From: Epiperipatus broadwayi
Taxonomy: Eukaryota > Onychophora > Udeonychophora > Euonychophora > Peripatidae
Length of the DNA: 64,000 nt
NCBI GenBank assembly: GCA_028023455.1
Contig: JAQFVV010000013.1
Location: 9,952,411-10,016,410 of the forward strand
Direction: 5' to 3'
Shown here: positions 25,230 to 36,180 of the stretch, one piece after another
Position numbering within the stretch: position 1 is the first letter of the stretch
Layout: every line of letters starts with the position of its first letter
The notes under the pieces: generated by a model
Database searches by the model: none
The model's input: only the letters and a program-made list of their open reading frames with translations
Told to the model about the DNA's origin: nothing
Made by a program: the position numbers and the translations under genes

Positions 25230-27300
25230 GGAACCAAGGGTTATTTCATGAATTAAACCATTAATAATTAATAGAACATGGTTAATAACCCTTTTTTCTA
25301 TCCATATCTATCCCCAGACTTGTTTTGAAGCTACCTTAGCTTTTTTTTATAAGCCATGATGCTACTTTTAAGGGAAAGACCTGAATTTGCAGATTAATCT
25401 GATTAATATGTGTATATACCTTTTTCAGACATTACTAATATCTGATTGCCTGAATCTAACAAGGTGTTTACTAAGACCACTTCTAATATAACTTTTATCT
25501 GTCATCAGTTCTAGAGTGCAAATTTTGGTTTATCTTTTTTCTAATCTCTTGTCAAATTTATCATGCTAAATGCATCTTTATTGTTAGCTATAATGTTCTT
25601 TACTATTTCCAAACTCTGTGATGAGGAATAATTTTCTTTCTGGAATTTTACTAGTGCTAGATAGTGAACTCTTTCCACATATGTTAGAGTTCCACCTGTA
25701 TTCAGGTTAGATCTCCTTCCAGTTAAAACAAATAATGTTCATTTTATTTAGACAGATTGGACTGCTTGCCGATCTTTTATTTTCCTATTATGGTCATCCT
25801 TCCCCTTCTGATCTTTCTTTTTTCCATAGTGTGGCATTTTTTCTTCCATAATCAATAACATGGAACTGGGGTTCTGATCCTCCTTTATATGATTCACTGT
25901 GTTGGGGTTTGCTGATATCATAAGCATTTAATAGTTCAGTTATTTGCTCCATATGATTTGGAAAACTATGTCTAACCATACATGTAATCTGACTTTCAGA
26001 TAAGGGATCAGTTGTTAACATTCTCATGTTTTTAAAAAAATGGGTGAATGCTTCTTCAGTTCAGCATTTCTCTTGAGCTGTTTGATGTTTAATTGCTTCC
26101 TGGAATCTAGTTTGAAGATGACTATATACTATCACTATTTATGCCTTTTTGATTACTTATTTAAACTAAATTATCTCTTTAAACTGTTAACATATTCTAT
26201 TGGAGATTCCCCTGCATACTCTGAAAAAATTTTAAATTTTTAAATATTGATTAACTATATGCATGCACATTGATTTATGTGTACATATCCTTATTAAAAT
26301 CTTTTTGAATATTATTATATTTGATATATGAACTCTCTATAAGTGAATCTACTTTAGATAAGATGTTTTTTTTCTCAAGACAAATTTTACTTTTACAATT
26401 CTCTTAGTTATTTCTTGTTACATTTTATAATAGTTTTCACTTTTTATTTGAAATTTTTTTGTCTTCTGAAGCAGGTAGTTGATTTCTTGATTCTCTTGCC
26501 TATTTTCTTTTATTTTTTCTATTTTGTGTAACTAGTCAATCTTTTTTCCCATTTATCTTTATTCAGTCAGACCTCATGATCTATTTTAGTAATTTTTTTT
26601 TTGCTTAATTGTTCTATCTGCTGTTTATTTTCTTTTGCTTAACTCTCAAACTGATCTTTTAATTCTTTAGATATCCTTTCCATATTTTCTTTGTATATCT
26701 TTTCATATTTTCTATATTTTTTTAAACATGCTTATGATCATATTTATTATCTTCATATTTGATTGCTAATCCATCTCTATATTGGTATTTCAGTTTTGCT
26801 TTCCTGAACCTGCATTCTTTCTTTAGCTCTAATGATTTCTATAGGGAAAGAAATAAAATGAAAAAGGTTTAAATTTGTTTTTTTTTTCTATTATTTCTGT
26901 ATTGCCATTCTTATATATGTATATATTTTACTGTCTCACTATTGTCTAAATTTGTTTATCTAATTATTACTTCTATTTATGTTATTTTACTACTATCACT
27001 GTCTATAAATACTTAGATTTATTTATTTATTCCTAAAAAAAAATATTTTTTATTTTTTGCTTTTTCTCAAATCTCACATTTTTCATCAGATCATTTATTA
27101 TTTATTTGTTAAACTATGCATTTCATTTTTTTAATGAGTAGGTATGATTTATTAGCCCAAAATAATATATATATGTAAATTCTTAATAAAAGTTTCTTAA
27201 AATCGATCAGGCTCCAATTTCTATTTGTGTTGAAATTGATATTCCAGGCAGGTCTTCAAATGTAAAGGCATACACCCACTAGGAATTGTTATGGCTACCT
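25230..27300 (-). pseudogene. Ty3/gypsy gag-protease remnant (element 1)
   Basis: An aspartic protease motif, TLLDSGNQ, lies at 25443-25466 (minus). It is followed by a hydrophobic block near 25.25 kb (EITLGSNFIHNAECIID), where gypsy proteases have an L-G-x-D/N-F box. Upstream, gag-like sequence includes an open 77-codon piece at 25794-26027 and PIEYVNSLKR near 26.2 kb, then a lysine-rich, probably coiled-coil region at 26.3-27.0 kb. No CCHC knuckle was seen. Start and end are not definable. Confidence 0.5.
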
Positions 27301-27944
27301 TATTATGCCAGAGAAATAATTATTTATTCAATCAATTGCCAGCAGGTGACTGTGTACAAAGTGGAGTATAACCTAAAATTTAATCATATCTTATCACAGT
27401 CATGGATGATAGCCAGACTGAATCTCTCATCTTAAAGTTGACCTAGTCATATTTGCTAATTATCTTCCATTCCATGTTTACATTACTCTAATATAAGTAA
27501 TTTAAATTTGTTCTATCAGAATTACTAGATCATAATATATTCTAATTCTTAAATATACATCAAATACTTGTCTGACAGAGGTAAAATCAATGAAAAACAT
27601 GTCTTTTAACAATAACGGTGGATTTGTTTTTAAAAAATAAAAGCTTAATAAAACAGATTAACTTTTCTAATCCCTTTTATATTTACAATATACATAATCA
27701 ATAAAAACAATCTTAGAATGGATCAGAGAAATTAATCAAGCATACAATGGCTAATTTATTCTTTAATCGTTCTCAACTTGACTCACCTCCCCCTAATCCC
27801 AGTGTTAATATGGTAATTAACAAATCTTATAATATATAAATAAATGTTTTTCTATTTCTTTACTTAATGTAAATTAAATGTAATAGTATTAACTTAAGCA
27901 AAAAATGAATCTATTGCAAAACTAAATCATTTTTAATAAATTGT

Positions 27945-28871
27945 TTGTTAAATCTTATCAACACTTTTTTTACTTGCACAATCCATTTTTTTTAGCATTT
28001 ACTATATTGAGTGTATTAATTTAATTTTAAAGTATCCAGTCAGTACTTTACTTATTCTCTTGACTACTTAAATAAATAATAAAAATAGTAGTAGATTCCT
28101 CTAAAAACAGTAAATTTCTTTAATTTGTGCTTAATAATGGAGAAAACCAGATAAATGCTTAATGTAAATGCATTGTTTTCTTCTTAAGTACACTCATCTG
28201 CCATTCCATGGTTTATTTTTTCTTTGACTATTTTTTTCAGTAGATATTGTGAGTGTTTTGTTATAGCAATGGGAACTACTCCAATAATGATAGGCATATC
28301 TAGATTTTTTTAATAGGTATTTGGGAATTACACTGCACCACCAAGGTTAAATTCTACACTGACTGAATCTTTACTCAGCCATAATTAATAAATGTAAACA
28401 CAAATGACTAAATAATCATTTTCATAGCTGTTAGTTGATGAACTATAAGAATTAATAAACTTCAGAAGCAGCTATGGCTAATTAGAATTCTTTTTCAATT
28501 GACTAGCAAGTTAATAGTTCAAGAGCAACCTATATAATAACATATAGATTAATCTGCCTTATATTAATTAACATTTAATATTTTTAAATGTAACTAATTT
28601 TATTTTTAAATCATATCACAAAAGGTTTACCTTAATATTTTATATACACCAGATAACTTTATTTTAATTAAAAGAAGGCAAAATAATCAAAATTTATCTC
28701 TAATATCTTGTATTTTAAAAGGAACAATGGTTTGCTTTTTAGTTTTACACAATTGAACCTTTCAAAAGTTTTAAAACACATAACTTCTTTTTTTTTTTTT
28801 TTAGGTTTTTATATATTAAAACTAGCTAAGCTTAGTTTAAATTATTCATTGGGATGTATCTGGAAGTTACA
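27945..28871 (-). mobile_element. 5' LTR of gypsy element 1
   Basis: Direct-repeat partner of the split left LTR (17345-17950 plus 21643-22191), uninterrupted here. On the minus strand it starts TGTAACTTCC near 28871. Its downstream limit is uncertain: homology is clear to about 27945 and possibly reaches about 27800. The two LTRs have diverged substantially (many substitutions and indels), indicating an old insertion. Confidence 0.75.
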
Positions 28872-29041
28872 ACTCCGAAGCTAATTGGGTATTATATGTA
28901 AATTATATTATCCCAAATCTCATACTTAAACAAACCAATAGGTCTACATTAATTTCCTAGTTGTACTGTTGCCTTAACAACAGATTGCTGCAATATTCTA
29001 TTGGCTTGTTTAAACACAAGGATTATGGGTTGTAATTTTCA
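28866..29041. repeat. Short inverted repeat at the outer edge of the 5' LTR
   Basis: acttaaacaaaccaatagg (about 28923) pairs with ctattggcttgtttaaac (about 28998), and gttacaactcc pairs with gggttgtaatttt. About 175 bp, MITE-like. Its left end overlaps the inferred LTR terminus, so one of the two boundaries is slightly wrong. Confidence 0.5.
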
Positions 29042-29757
29042 TCTTTATATAAATTTCAAACTGCCTTAATCTGTAAGCTTATTATAATTTTCCATTTATA
29101 TTATTAATTGTATTCTTTTTTTTTTTTTTTAAATGAAAAAATTTACTCACAACAATAACTGTTTGGGTCGATCTCCATTAGCTATTTTCAGAAATAACCA
29201 TTACTTATTAATTTACAAGCCATTATAAAGCAAACTATCTCAATTTACTCTCAATTTAATAGTCAAAAGAAAAAAAATACGGGTTTATAATTTTGTGATT
29301 TTTATTTTTATATACAGACACAAAGGAATGAGACTGCTGAAATCCTTTATATAGTAAATTAGAAAATTAAAATTGTTTGAATTAATATACAGTTAGAATT
29401 GCTGTTCACGAAAACAAAGTAAAATTGAAAGTTTCATTCTTCTATTTTCTAAAAATTATTTGTGCTATTCAAAAACACACATATAAGATATGAAAAAACA
29501 ACTGAAAAGCTATCAAAAAATTATTCAGCTTAACAATGAAGTACTTATGCAGCCAAATATTTTGTGGAAACAAAAAGGATGTATTTACTTGATTATATCT
29601 TAGTGAGTAAAATGGATAAGCTGTGATTTCTTATGTAGTCTTTCCATTCCCACTCTAAATTTATGACTTATGGGCATATTCTCATGCTTTATGTATTTTG
29701 AGTTCAATAAATAATACATAAATAATATTTATTTTACAAGGCGCAGACGGTATTGAA
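29042..29757. other. AT-rich stretch without recognisable feature
   Basis: Homopolymer T run near 29115-29130. Nothing else is supported. Confidence 0.35.
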
Positions 29758-30147
29758 ATTAAATTGAGACTGCAAATCTCTCAAGCGCTTATGACTATCA
29801 CCAACCAATCAGATCATAAGCACTGAGACAGAAAATTTAACAAGAAAAAGATGGTTCCACCCTCTTCTTTACTTGTCTTTCTATATATCCAAGCCAGTCT
29901 AAAGTACTTAGATCTGAAAGCGTGAATCTTAAATACCTTAATTTGAACTCAGTGAGTTGAGTGTGAAGGTATTTAAGATTCACGCTTTCAGATCTAAGTA
30001 CTTTAGACTGGCTTGGATATATAGAAAGACAAATAAAGAAGAGGGTGGAACCACCCTTTTCTTGTTAAATTCTCTGACTCAGTGCTTACGATCTGATTGG
30101 TTGGTGATAGTCATAAGCGTTTGAGAGATTTGCTGTCTCAATTTAAA
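29758..30147. repeat. Near-perfect 390-bp palindrome (young fold-back/MITE)
   Basis: Left arm 29761-29938 and right arm 29966-30144 are inverted copies with only a few mismatches; the inner ~110 bp pair almost perfectly (for example cgtgaatcttaaatacctt against aaggtatttaagattcacg). The outer ends are aaattgagac and gtctcaattt. The loop is about 27 bp. GC content in the arms is visibly above background. No ORF. This is the best-preserved palindrome in the window and therefore probably the youngest. Confidence 0.92.
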
Positions 30148-31559
30148 TAATACATAGTATATAATCATTGAGTTATTTTTTTAATCTACTAACATGCATT
30201 TTTAACAAAATTTATTAATGTTTTTTTATATTTTCCATTTTCTTTTGAATTTTGAAAATAATCATTAATGTCTATGTGATCATCTTTATATTTTTGTATA
30301 TAATTTTGGCACTTTATATTAATGGGATAATATTGTTAATGTATTGTTACTGAAGTGTAGTTTGTAATTAATTTCATCATTGCTGTTAAAGAAATTTGTA
30401 GTGTTATATCTTCTATTAGGAATTTTCTTGTTTTTAAATGTTCATGCTTTTTGTCTCTATTTTCATTTTTTTTTACAATATTAAACTTGTAAGTAATTTC
30501 TCTTAATAGTAAAATTTAAAGTGATTTATGAAGAATGTTGATTTGTTTATTTATTTTTAATGATGTGGAATAATTACAATTAGTATGCATATTTAATATT
30601 TTGAAATAGTTAGTGAGCTGTTGACAGTGGTATAACAATATACCAGAAGTATATATTTTTGTCACTATTTTCTACATATCACAAATTAATTTTTAAAATC
30701 TGATAAATATTGATTGTTGCATTTATAACTTGCAAACAAAAAAATTAACTATGTAACATCTTAGTAACAAATATCTATTTAGAATGGCAATAAAGCTGAT
30801 TTTTATTAGATCTATACATTAACTAAATAACTTAATTTCTATTATATTCTGCATGTTTTTTTTTTTTTGTTTTTTTTTTGCAATGTTACAATGGCAGATT
30901 CAAGAGATACAATTTCCTGGTTCACAGTTGAGATTTGTCATTTCCAGTGCTTTAATGTCACAAGTTTCTAAATGATGAACCATTTGATTACTTTCTCTCT
31001 CATATTACAGTCCTATCAGATAATACTGTATATATTAAATTGCATCAAATTTGATTTCCATATCAATGATTTGCATTTAAAAAATGATTTTTACATTTTC
31101 TTGTAACTTAATTAAGCTTATTTTCATATTTTAAAAAGTAATCAAATAGTTTATTATTCAGCTGTTCATAAGACATTTATGCATTAGGAGTGATAGAGCT
31201 GAGTGACCTTACATGGATTTGAGTTCCAGAGACCACAATTTTATTATCACATTATACCATGTGAACGATTATTTATATATTATTTTGTTTAAAAATAATT
31301 AAGTATATATAATATTTTTTTAAAAACCATCCAGTTTTTTAATTTATCAAATTAATTTTAAAATTTTATTTTCAATTGACCATGCGTATGATTTCTCAAA
31401 TTAAAAAAAATAACCACACTGATGTATGCATATGTAACATTTAGAATATTTATTTTGTAAAGTTTTGAATATTATATACGTTATTCTATCCAGAGCATAT
31501 AATTTAAATTATTAAAAAAAAAATGTAGGTTTGAAAATATGTTTAGTAATTTAAATAAA
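30148..31559. other. AT-rich stretch without recognisable feature
   Basis: No coding or repeat structure recognised beyond T-runs (about 30857-30880). Confidence 0.35.
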
Positions 31560-32700
31560 ATAATTAATATATGATCAACCCTTTACCCATGTCTATCTTT
31601 AGTTATTTTTCAACCACTATCAGTTCTCTGCAGAATAAAAAATATCCCAAGTTTAATCTATTTTCTCCTATCCATAGCTTCTCCATATCACTCTACAACG
31701 TTTTCTATCCATCCATTTTATATATGATCTCTTTCAAGATTTTTTGTGATCTCGTGGGTTTCAGTTTAAGACTTCAACTGCACATTTGTTATTATATCTT
31801 ACAGCAATATTTCCACTCTATTCTCAATTCATCCTCTTAATTCTTTCAGTGATACCACTTTTTCCTCTTACATATGTATTTCATATTGATATCTTGTTAT
31901 TCCCAACTTATAACTCAATACCTTATTGCCTAGTCTAAGTCTATATTGCACTACCTATTAAGTGTTCAAGTCTGAGATCCATCCATAAGTAATAATAAAA
32001 CCTATTTATTAAAAATCATTTCAAGCACATGGGTCTCTTTTCTTTTAGTGTTAAGTAATTTTTATCAAAAATATTCCATCCAAATTTAATTCTATAATTA
32101 ATTTTATTTATTATGATTTATTTATATGTTGCACTTCAAATACATTAACATGAAGCTATATTATGAATTAATAATTGCTAATAAAATTGATATGGTCTTT
32201 ATTTTATTTAATAAAATAATCTATAGTCTTTGTATTTTTTAGTTTCTTCATATTCTTTACTATAAATCATTTTCTCTTTTCAGTTTTTTTTTTTTTAGTA
32301 TTTATCTTTAGTCTTATTTTTGTTTGCTTTCATACACATTTCTCTGCTATAATTCATTTATATGCTATTATGTTTATTTCCATTTTGTATTTTTTTTTAA
32401 ATTATAATATAGATTTTCATTTTTCATAGTCTTCATGCTTTCTTTTCTTTGTATTTCTAATAATCTTTTAGTCATTCTTCATTTTTACAATCAAGTCCAC
32501 CAAGACAATTTTATATTGTATAGATCTGATCAAAAGCATTCTGTAAAAGTATATAAAAATCCTCTGAATTACCATAGTGTTGTTGTTCTGCTTTTTATTT
32601 ATAACGAATTGCATTACATGTATATTTTTAATATTTGTGACATTATAGCAAAGCAGGTGGCCACTTTTCTTCAAACTTCATAAAAATCAATAACTTTGTT
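31560..32700 (-). mobile_element. RTE-type non-LTR retrotransposon fragment (copy 3)
   Basis: On the minus strand the 3' part matches copy 2 at both nucleotide and protein level. An IELNLDG/IKIT segment near 32.08 kb aligns with the 6.55-kb region, ITYGWISDLNT near 31.97 kb corresponds to LTYRSETWILN, and NKCAVEVLN-NPRDHK then SYIKWMDRKR near 31.7 kb corresponds to NRWTVEIL-WIPRDGK then KWMD. A lysine-rich piece at 32468-32674 may be the RT fingers. The 3' end has no clear tetramer tail. Stops throughout. Confidence 0.65.
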
Positions 32701-33024
32701 ATTCAGCTAGCTAAATGAAAGATAATAACCTGATGATTGTTAGTAGCTTCTGCCTTTAATTATTTATTACCACCTGATGACTTTATAGCTTCTAAAATAT
32801 GAGTACATAATTTAGTTCTATTTATCATTATACTAGTATAGAAGAGATTGAATATTCATGTATTTATTTGCACATTTATCTTGCAATATCAAGTTTATCA
32901 ATTCAGCAGCATAAAATGTCTGAGAAGTTTCAAGGTAAAGGCAATAAAAAGATAATCAACATCCATCAGCTACAGTTGGGGGTTAGTATGAGGCAATGAG
33001 CAAAAAGGATATACTTACTACTGG
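32701..33024. other. AT-rich stretch without recognisable feature
   Basis: No supported feature. It may include diverged outer parts of the adjacent palindrome. Confidence 0.3.
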
Positions 33025-33215
33025 AAAGGGTTTGTTGATCTGTATAATGAAATGATTTCTTTCTCCTTTATAACCTAATACTAAGTACACTTTCGGTGAA
33101 ATTCACCATAATCATAATCAGAGCTATGATCATGGTGAACATCGCCAAATGTGCAATTAGGATTAAGTTATAGAGAAGAAAAACCCACTTCATTATGCAG
33201 ATGAACAAACATTTG
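33025..33215. repeat. 190-bp palindrome
   Basis: gtttgttgatctgtataatgaa (33030) pairs with cattatgcagatgaacaaac (33191-33210). ctttataacctaatac (33066) pairs with ggattaagttatagag (33175), and ggtgaaattcaccataatcat pairs with atgatcatggtgaacatcgcc. The loop is centred near 33118. Diverged arms, no ORF. Confidence 0.75.
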
Positions 33216-34654
33216 CAAATTTGAACTACAAATGCAAATGAAAAGAAAATTCAATATTACTATTGAAAAGTAAATACTGAGATCAGAATATGAAATTTCA
33301 GAAAAAAAGATTTATATCACTTGAAGATCAGGTGAATCACACAGAAACGAAAAAATAAATGACATATTTCATACGACAATCAGTTTCCATAATAATTTTT
33401 GTTCTTAAACTCAGAGACAAATGACAGCTCATTCATCATTATTTACAATAGTGAGCATCTCATATTGTTTATTGATCTCATAATAATAATGGCTGAAATG
33501 ATGAATGCATGGAATTGATATTATGGAATTAGTTCTGTTTGATCCTGCTAATGTCTTAAAGTAAAAATTAAAAGAATTTTCTTCAGGTCATAGCAGTACT
33601 TTCATTATAATAATAATCTAATAACTTACCAAAAGTGATGGATGATGAATCCGCTACTCTACCACTGCAATAAAGCATGCAAGGTAAATTTAATGTAATG
33701 ATATTTTCTTTACAAATGCAAACTAAGTATGTGCTTTTGATTGGTACCAATTATGTAAGCAAGGTAGAGGTCAATACTGTATAAGTAATTTAATATATTT
33801 GTATTCCCTTCTATCAATAACAGCAGGTGGTATTATTATATCACAGTTCTTTGTTTTTATTAGTGCGAATTTTTATTTACTTTTTATATTCTTTTTTTTT
33901 TTTTAAAATTATAATAAGGGAAAGAAATATTTGCTGTCATAAAATAAACCGTAATTTTGTAAATTAGAATTGAATGTATCATGTTTGCTTTTTTTTTTTT
34001 TTTAATTTTGCAAACACAGTATAATTGTTTCAGAAAATTTGACAGATTGGCTTGCTCGTTTAAATAATAAATTGCTAAAGAATTTGTCCAACTGTCATTT
34101 ATTAAGAGCTTTTTTAATCAGATGTAATTTTTAAAATTGAAAGAAACATTTTGAATTGCATTTCATTAGTTACAATTTTCAATCTATTTTGATGACTAAC
34201 CAGTATCCTTATGCAATATATATATATAGTTATACTTAAAATTACTACTTCATTATTTTCGCTAGGGATAGTCTCTAGTTTAACAAGTGATTAACACTAA
34301 TCATTAATGTATTTATCTGAAGAGGTTGATATCAATTTTATGAATGCCGAAAGTTTTGAATTATAAAATTATAAGTGTATTATATATATATCTTTATTTA
34401 TAAAAAAATATTAAATCTGTTGATTAAAAGACAATCATTTATCTATTGTGTTGGTTAAATTTTCTTGAAAACATTGATATGCATTTAAATAACCTTCTGT
34501 TTCTAATTTATAGAGATTTGAGGACTCTGATCCTGGTCAGTTTATTTATTATTTTGGGTTAGCATTTTGTATCAAGGTGAAACTTATTTCACATGTTACT
34601 TTTTGTTTCAAATGCAGGCTGAGATAACTAATTAATATAGAACTTATCAAGAAT
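33216..34654. other. AT-rich stretch without recognisable feature
   Basis: T-rich runs and short (TA)n tracts (34218, 34380). No gene or repeat identified. Confidence 0.35.
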
Positions 34655-34670
34655 CAAGTGGTGAATACTT

Positions 34671-34775
34671 TTTTTTTCTTTCATGTGTCAAAGCATCGGC
34701 TGGGAAGCGAACCCGCAAACCCGGTTCAACTGCTTGTAAGGCAGCTGTGCTAACCACTCGACCACCAAAGCTTGA
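34671..34775 (-). mobile_element. Minimal tRNA-derived SINE, copy D
   Basis: A 105-bp element that on minus reads gctttggtggtcgagtgg (A-box region), gctgccttacaagcagt (anticodon arm, loop CTTACAA, TAC), gggttcgcttccc (B-box), then gatgctttgacacatga and an A-run. TSDs are caagtggtgaatactt (34655-34670) and caagaggtgaatactt (34776-34791), 16 bp with one mismatch. The most tRNA-like copy, but the poly(A), TSDs and lack of a clean acceptor stem mark it as a SINE. Confidence 0.92.
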
Positions 34776-35092
34776 CAAGAGGTGAATACTTGATCATCGT
34801 AGCTACTAATTTTCCATTCCTTATGTGCTTGCATAGCAATTTATTGTATTAGATCTTTAAATAATTATTTTATACGAAAATTATAATTATACTTAATTGA
34901 TAACTTTTAAGTATATTAATGCCTTTACTCCTTTTGGAATAAACCCTGTTTAAATATATTTATATATAATATTTTTTAAAAATAAACGTAAGGGAATATA
35001 ACATTTTAATATTCTTTAAATATGTAATATAATGCTATTAGAATTTTTATTTGATTTAATAGTGAGATTCATTTATCTGCTTAACAAATATA

Positions 35093-35145
35093 AAAAGCGG
35101 GTTAGCGGGTTCACTTCCCGGCTGATGCTATGACACATGAGAAAT
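35093..35145 (+). mobile_element. 5'-truncated SINE, copy E
   Basis: Only the 3' half of the family is present: gcgggttcacttcccggctgatgctatgacacatga, then a degraded A-rich tail running into (TA)n. The A-box half is missing, consistent with incomplete reverse transcription. Confidence 0.75.
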
Positions 35146-35159
35146 ATATATATAAGGCT

Positions 35160-35315
35160 TTCATAGTGTGTAGGTAATTCACATAAATTTCATGTCCATG
35201 ATCTGGAGTTTAAATTCAGATGAAGTGAATGTTTTCAACATTTTTTTCTTTTCAAGAATCATCCAAATTGTTTGGTAAATGGGTATCTAGTTGCCCTTAG
35301 CTAGAGTCTAAAATG
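35160..35315 (+). mobile_element. Second-family SINE relic, partner of the 12.3-kb copy
   Basis: Contains ggagtttaaattcag (B-box-like), a T-rich tract, atcatccaaattg and gtaaatgggtatctagttg, in the same order as at 12310-12570. Family identity is uncertain. Confidence 0.4.
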
Positions 35316-35799
35316 AGAATGGAAAACCACTCAAATTCTTACCGTCCAACAATTGTCAAGCCTAGTAAATATATCTTTTTTTATTGTTCCTCTTTTGAGA
35401 GAAAGAGCTATTTATTAAAAAATCTATTTCTCCTTTACAATGAAAATCTTTCTGAAATAGAGTTTTTATCAGAAAATTTCAATTGTTTTTATTATTGTTG
35501 CTTTTCTATTTGATATAGAAGTAATATATTTTAAATTTTAATGAAGATACCACATACACTTATTATTCACATCTACTTTTAATATTTTTATTAGTATCAA
35601 CAATTTTATGTCATAACTAACAAGTGATGTTTTGTCTTAGAATTGTCTATCATTTTGAATGCATCTTTACATTAATTTTTGAATTGGCAGTTATAGTTGA
35701 GTATAATTTTATTCTCATTTAACTGCTATATAAATAATAATAATAAAAAGTCACTTCTTGTTAGATCTCATAATTCATTTGGTGATTATGTCAATTGGA
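35316..35799. other. AT-rich stretch without recognisable feature
   Basis: A 66-codon open frame (35313-35513, plus) has no recognisable motif. Nothing else is supported. Confidence 0.3.
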
Positions 35800-36180
35800 A
35801 TATGCTGTATACTCCATAACACATAACTTCAGACATTATATATGTGTGTGTTTATTTGCCTTCCTGAATCTGGTTGAAACTAGAAGATTTTCCTGCTGGA
35901 GTTTTAAATTCAGTTTCATCAGAAATAACAGTCTGATTTTCTTTCTCCATGTTTGGAATAATCACTATGTCTTCTAATAGTTCTGTTCTTTATTCATTAA
36001 TATGGTCAATATGACATTTAAATGCTCTGCCATCTTCTAATCTCATTTCACATATTTTCTCAGATATGATACCTTTATTTTTTAACTCACACTCATGTGA
36101 CTTTCAAACTTTTTGATCCATTTGTTCTAAATAGGGCATCCATGTACTTAATCTGTTTTCTGGATCTGTATTGATCCACA
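35800..36180 (-). pseudogene. Fragment of a Ty3/gypsy pol C-terminus
   Basis: The minus strand reads a broken RRWQSI/HLNVILTILMN region (about 36000-36050), resembling the GPY/F-type integrase tail (W-x-R-H-I-D-H-I in related elements). An acidic, serine/proline-rich stretch follows (DETEFKTPAGKSSS near 35.9 kb), as in polyprotein C-termini of the same group. Frames shift and no catalytic part is present. It could instead be chance similarity. Confidence 0.35.

Noticed and set aside
34671-34775. Functional tRNA-Val gene on the minus strand
   Set aside because: A/B boxes and a TAC anticodon loop are present, but it has poly(A), a 16-bp TSD and sister copies with different loops. It is a SINE.
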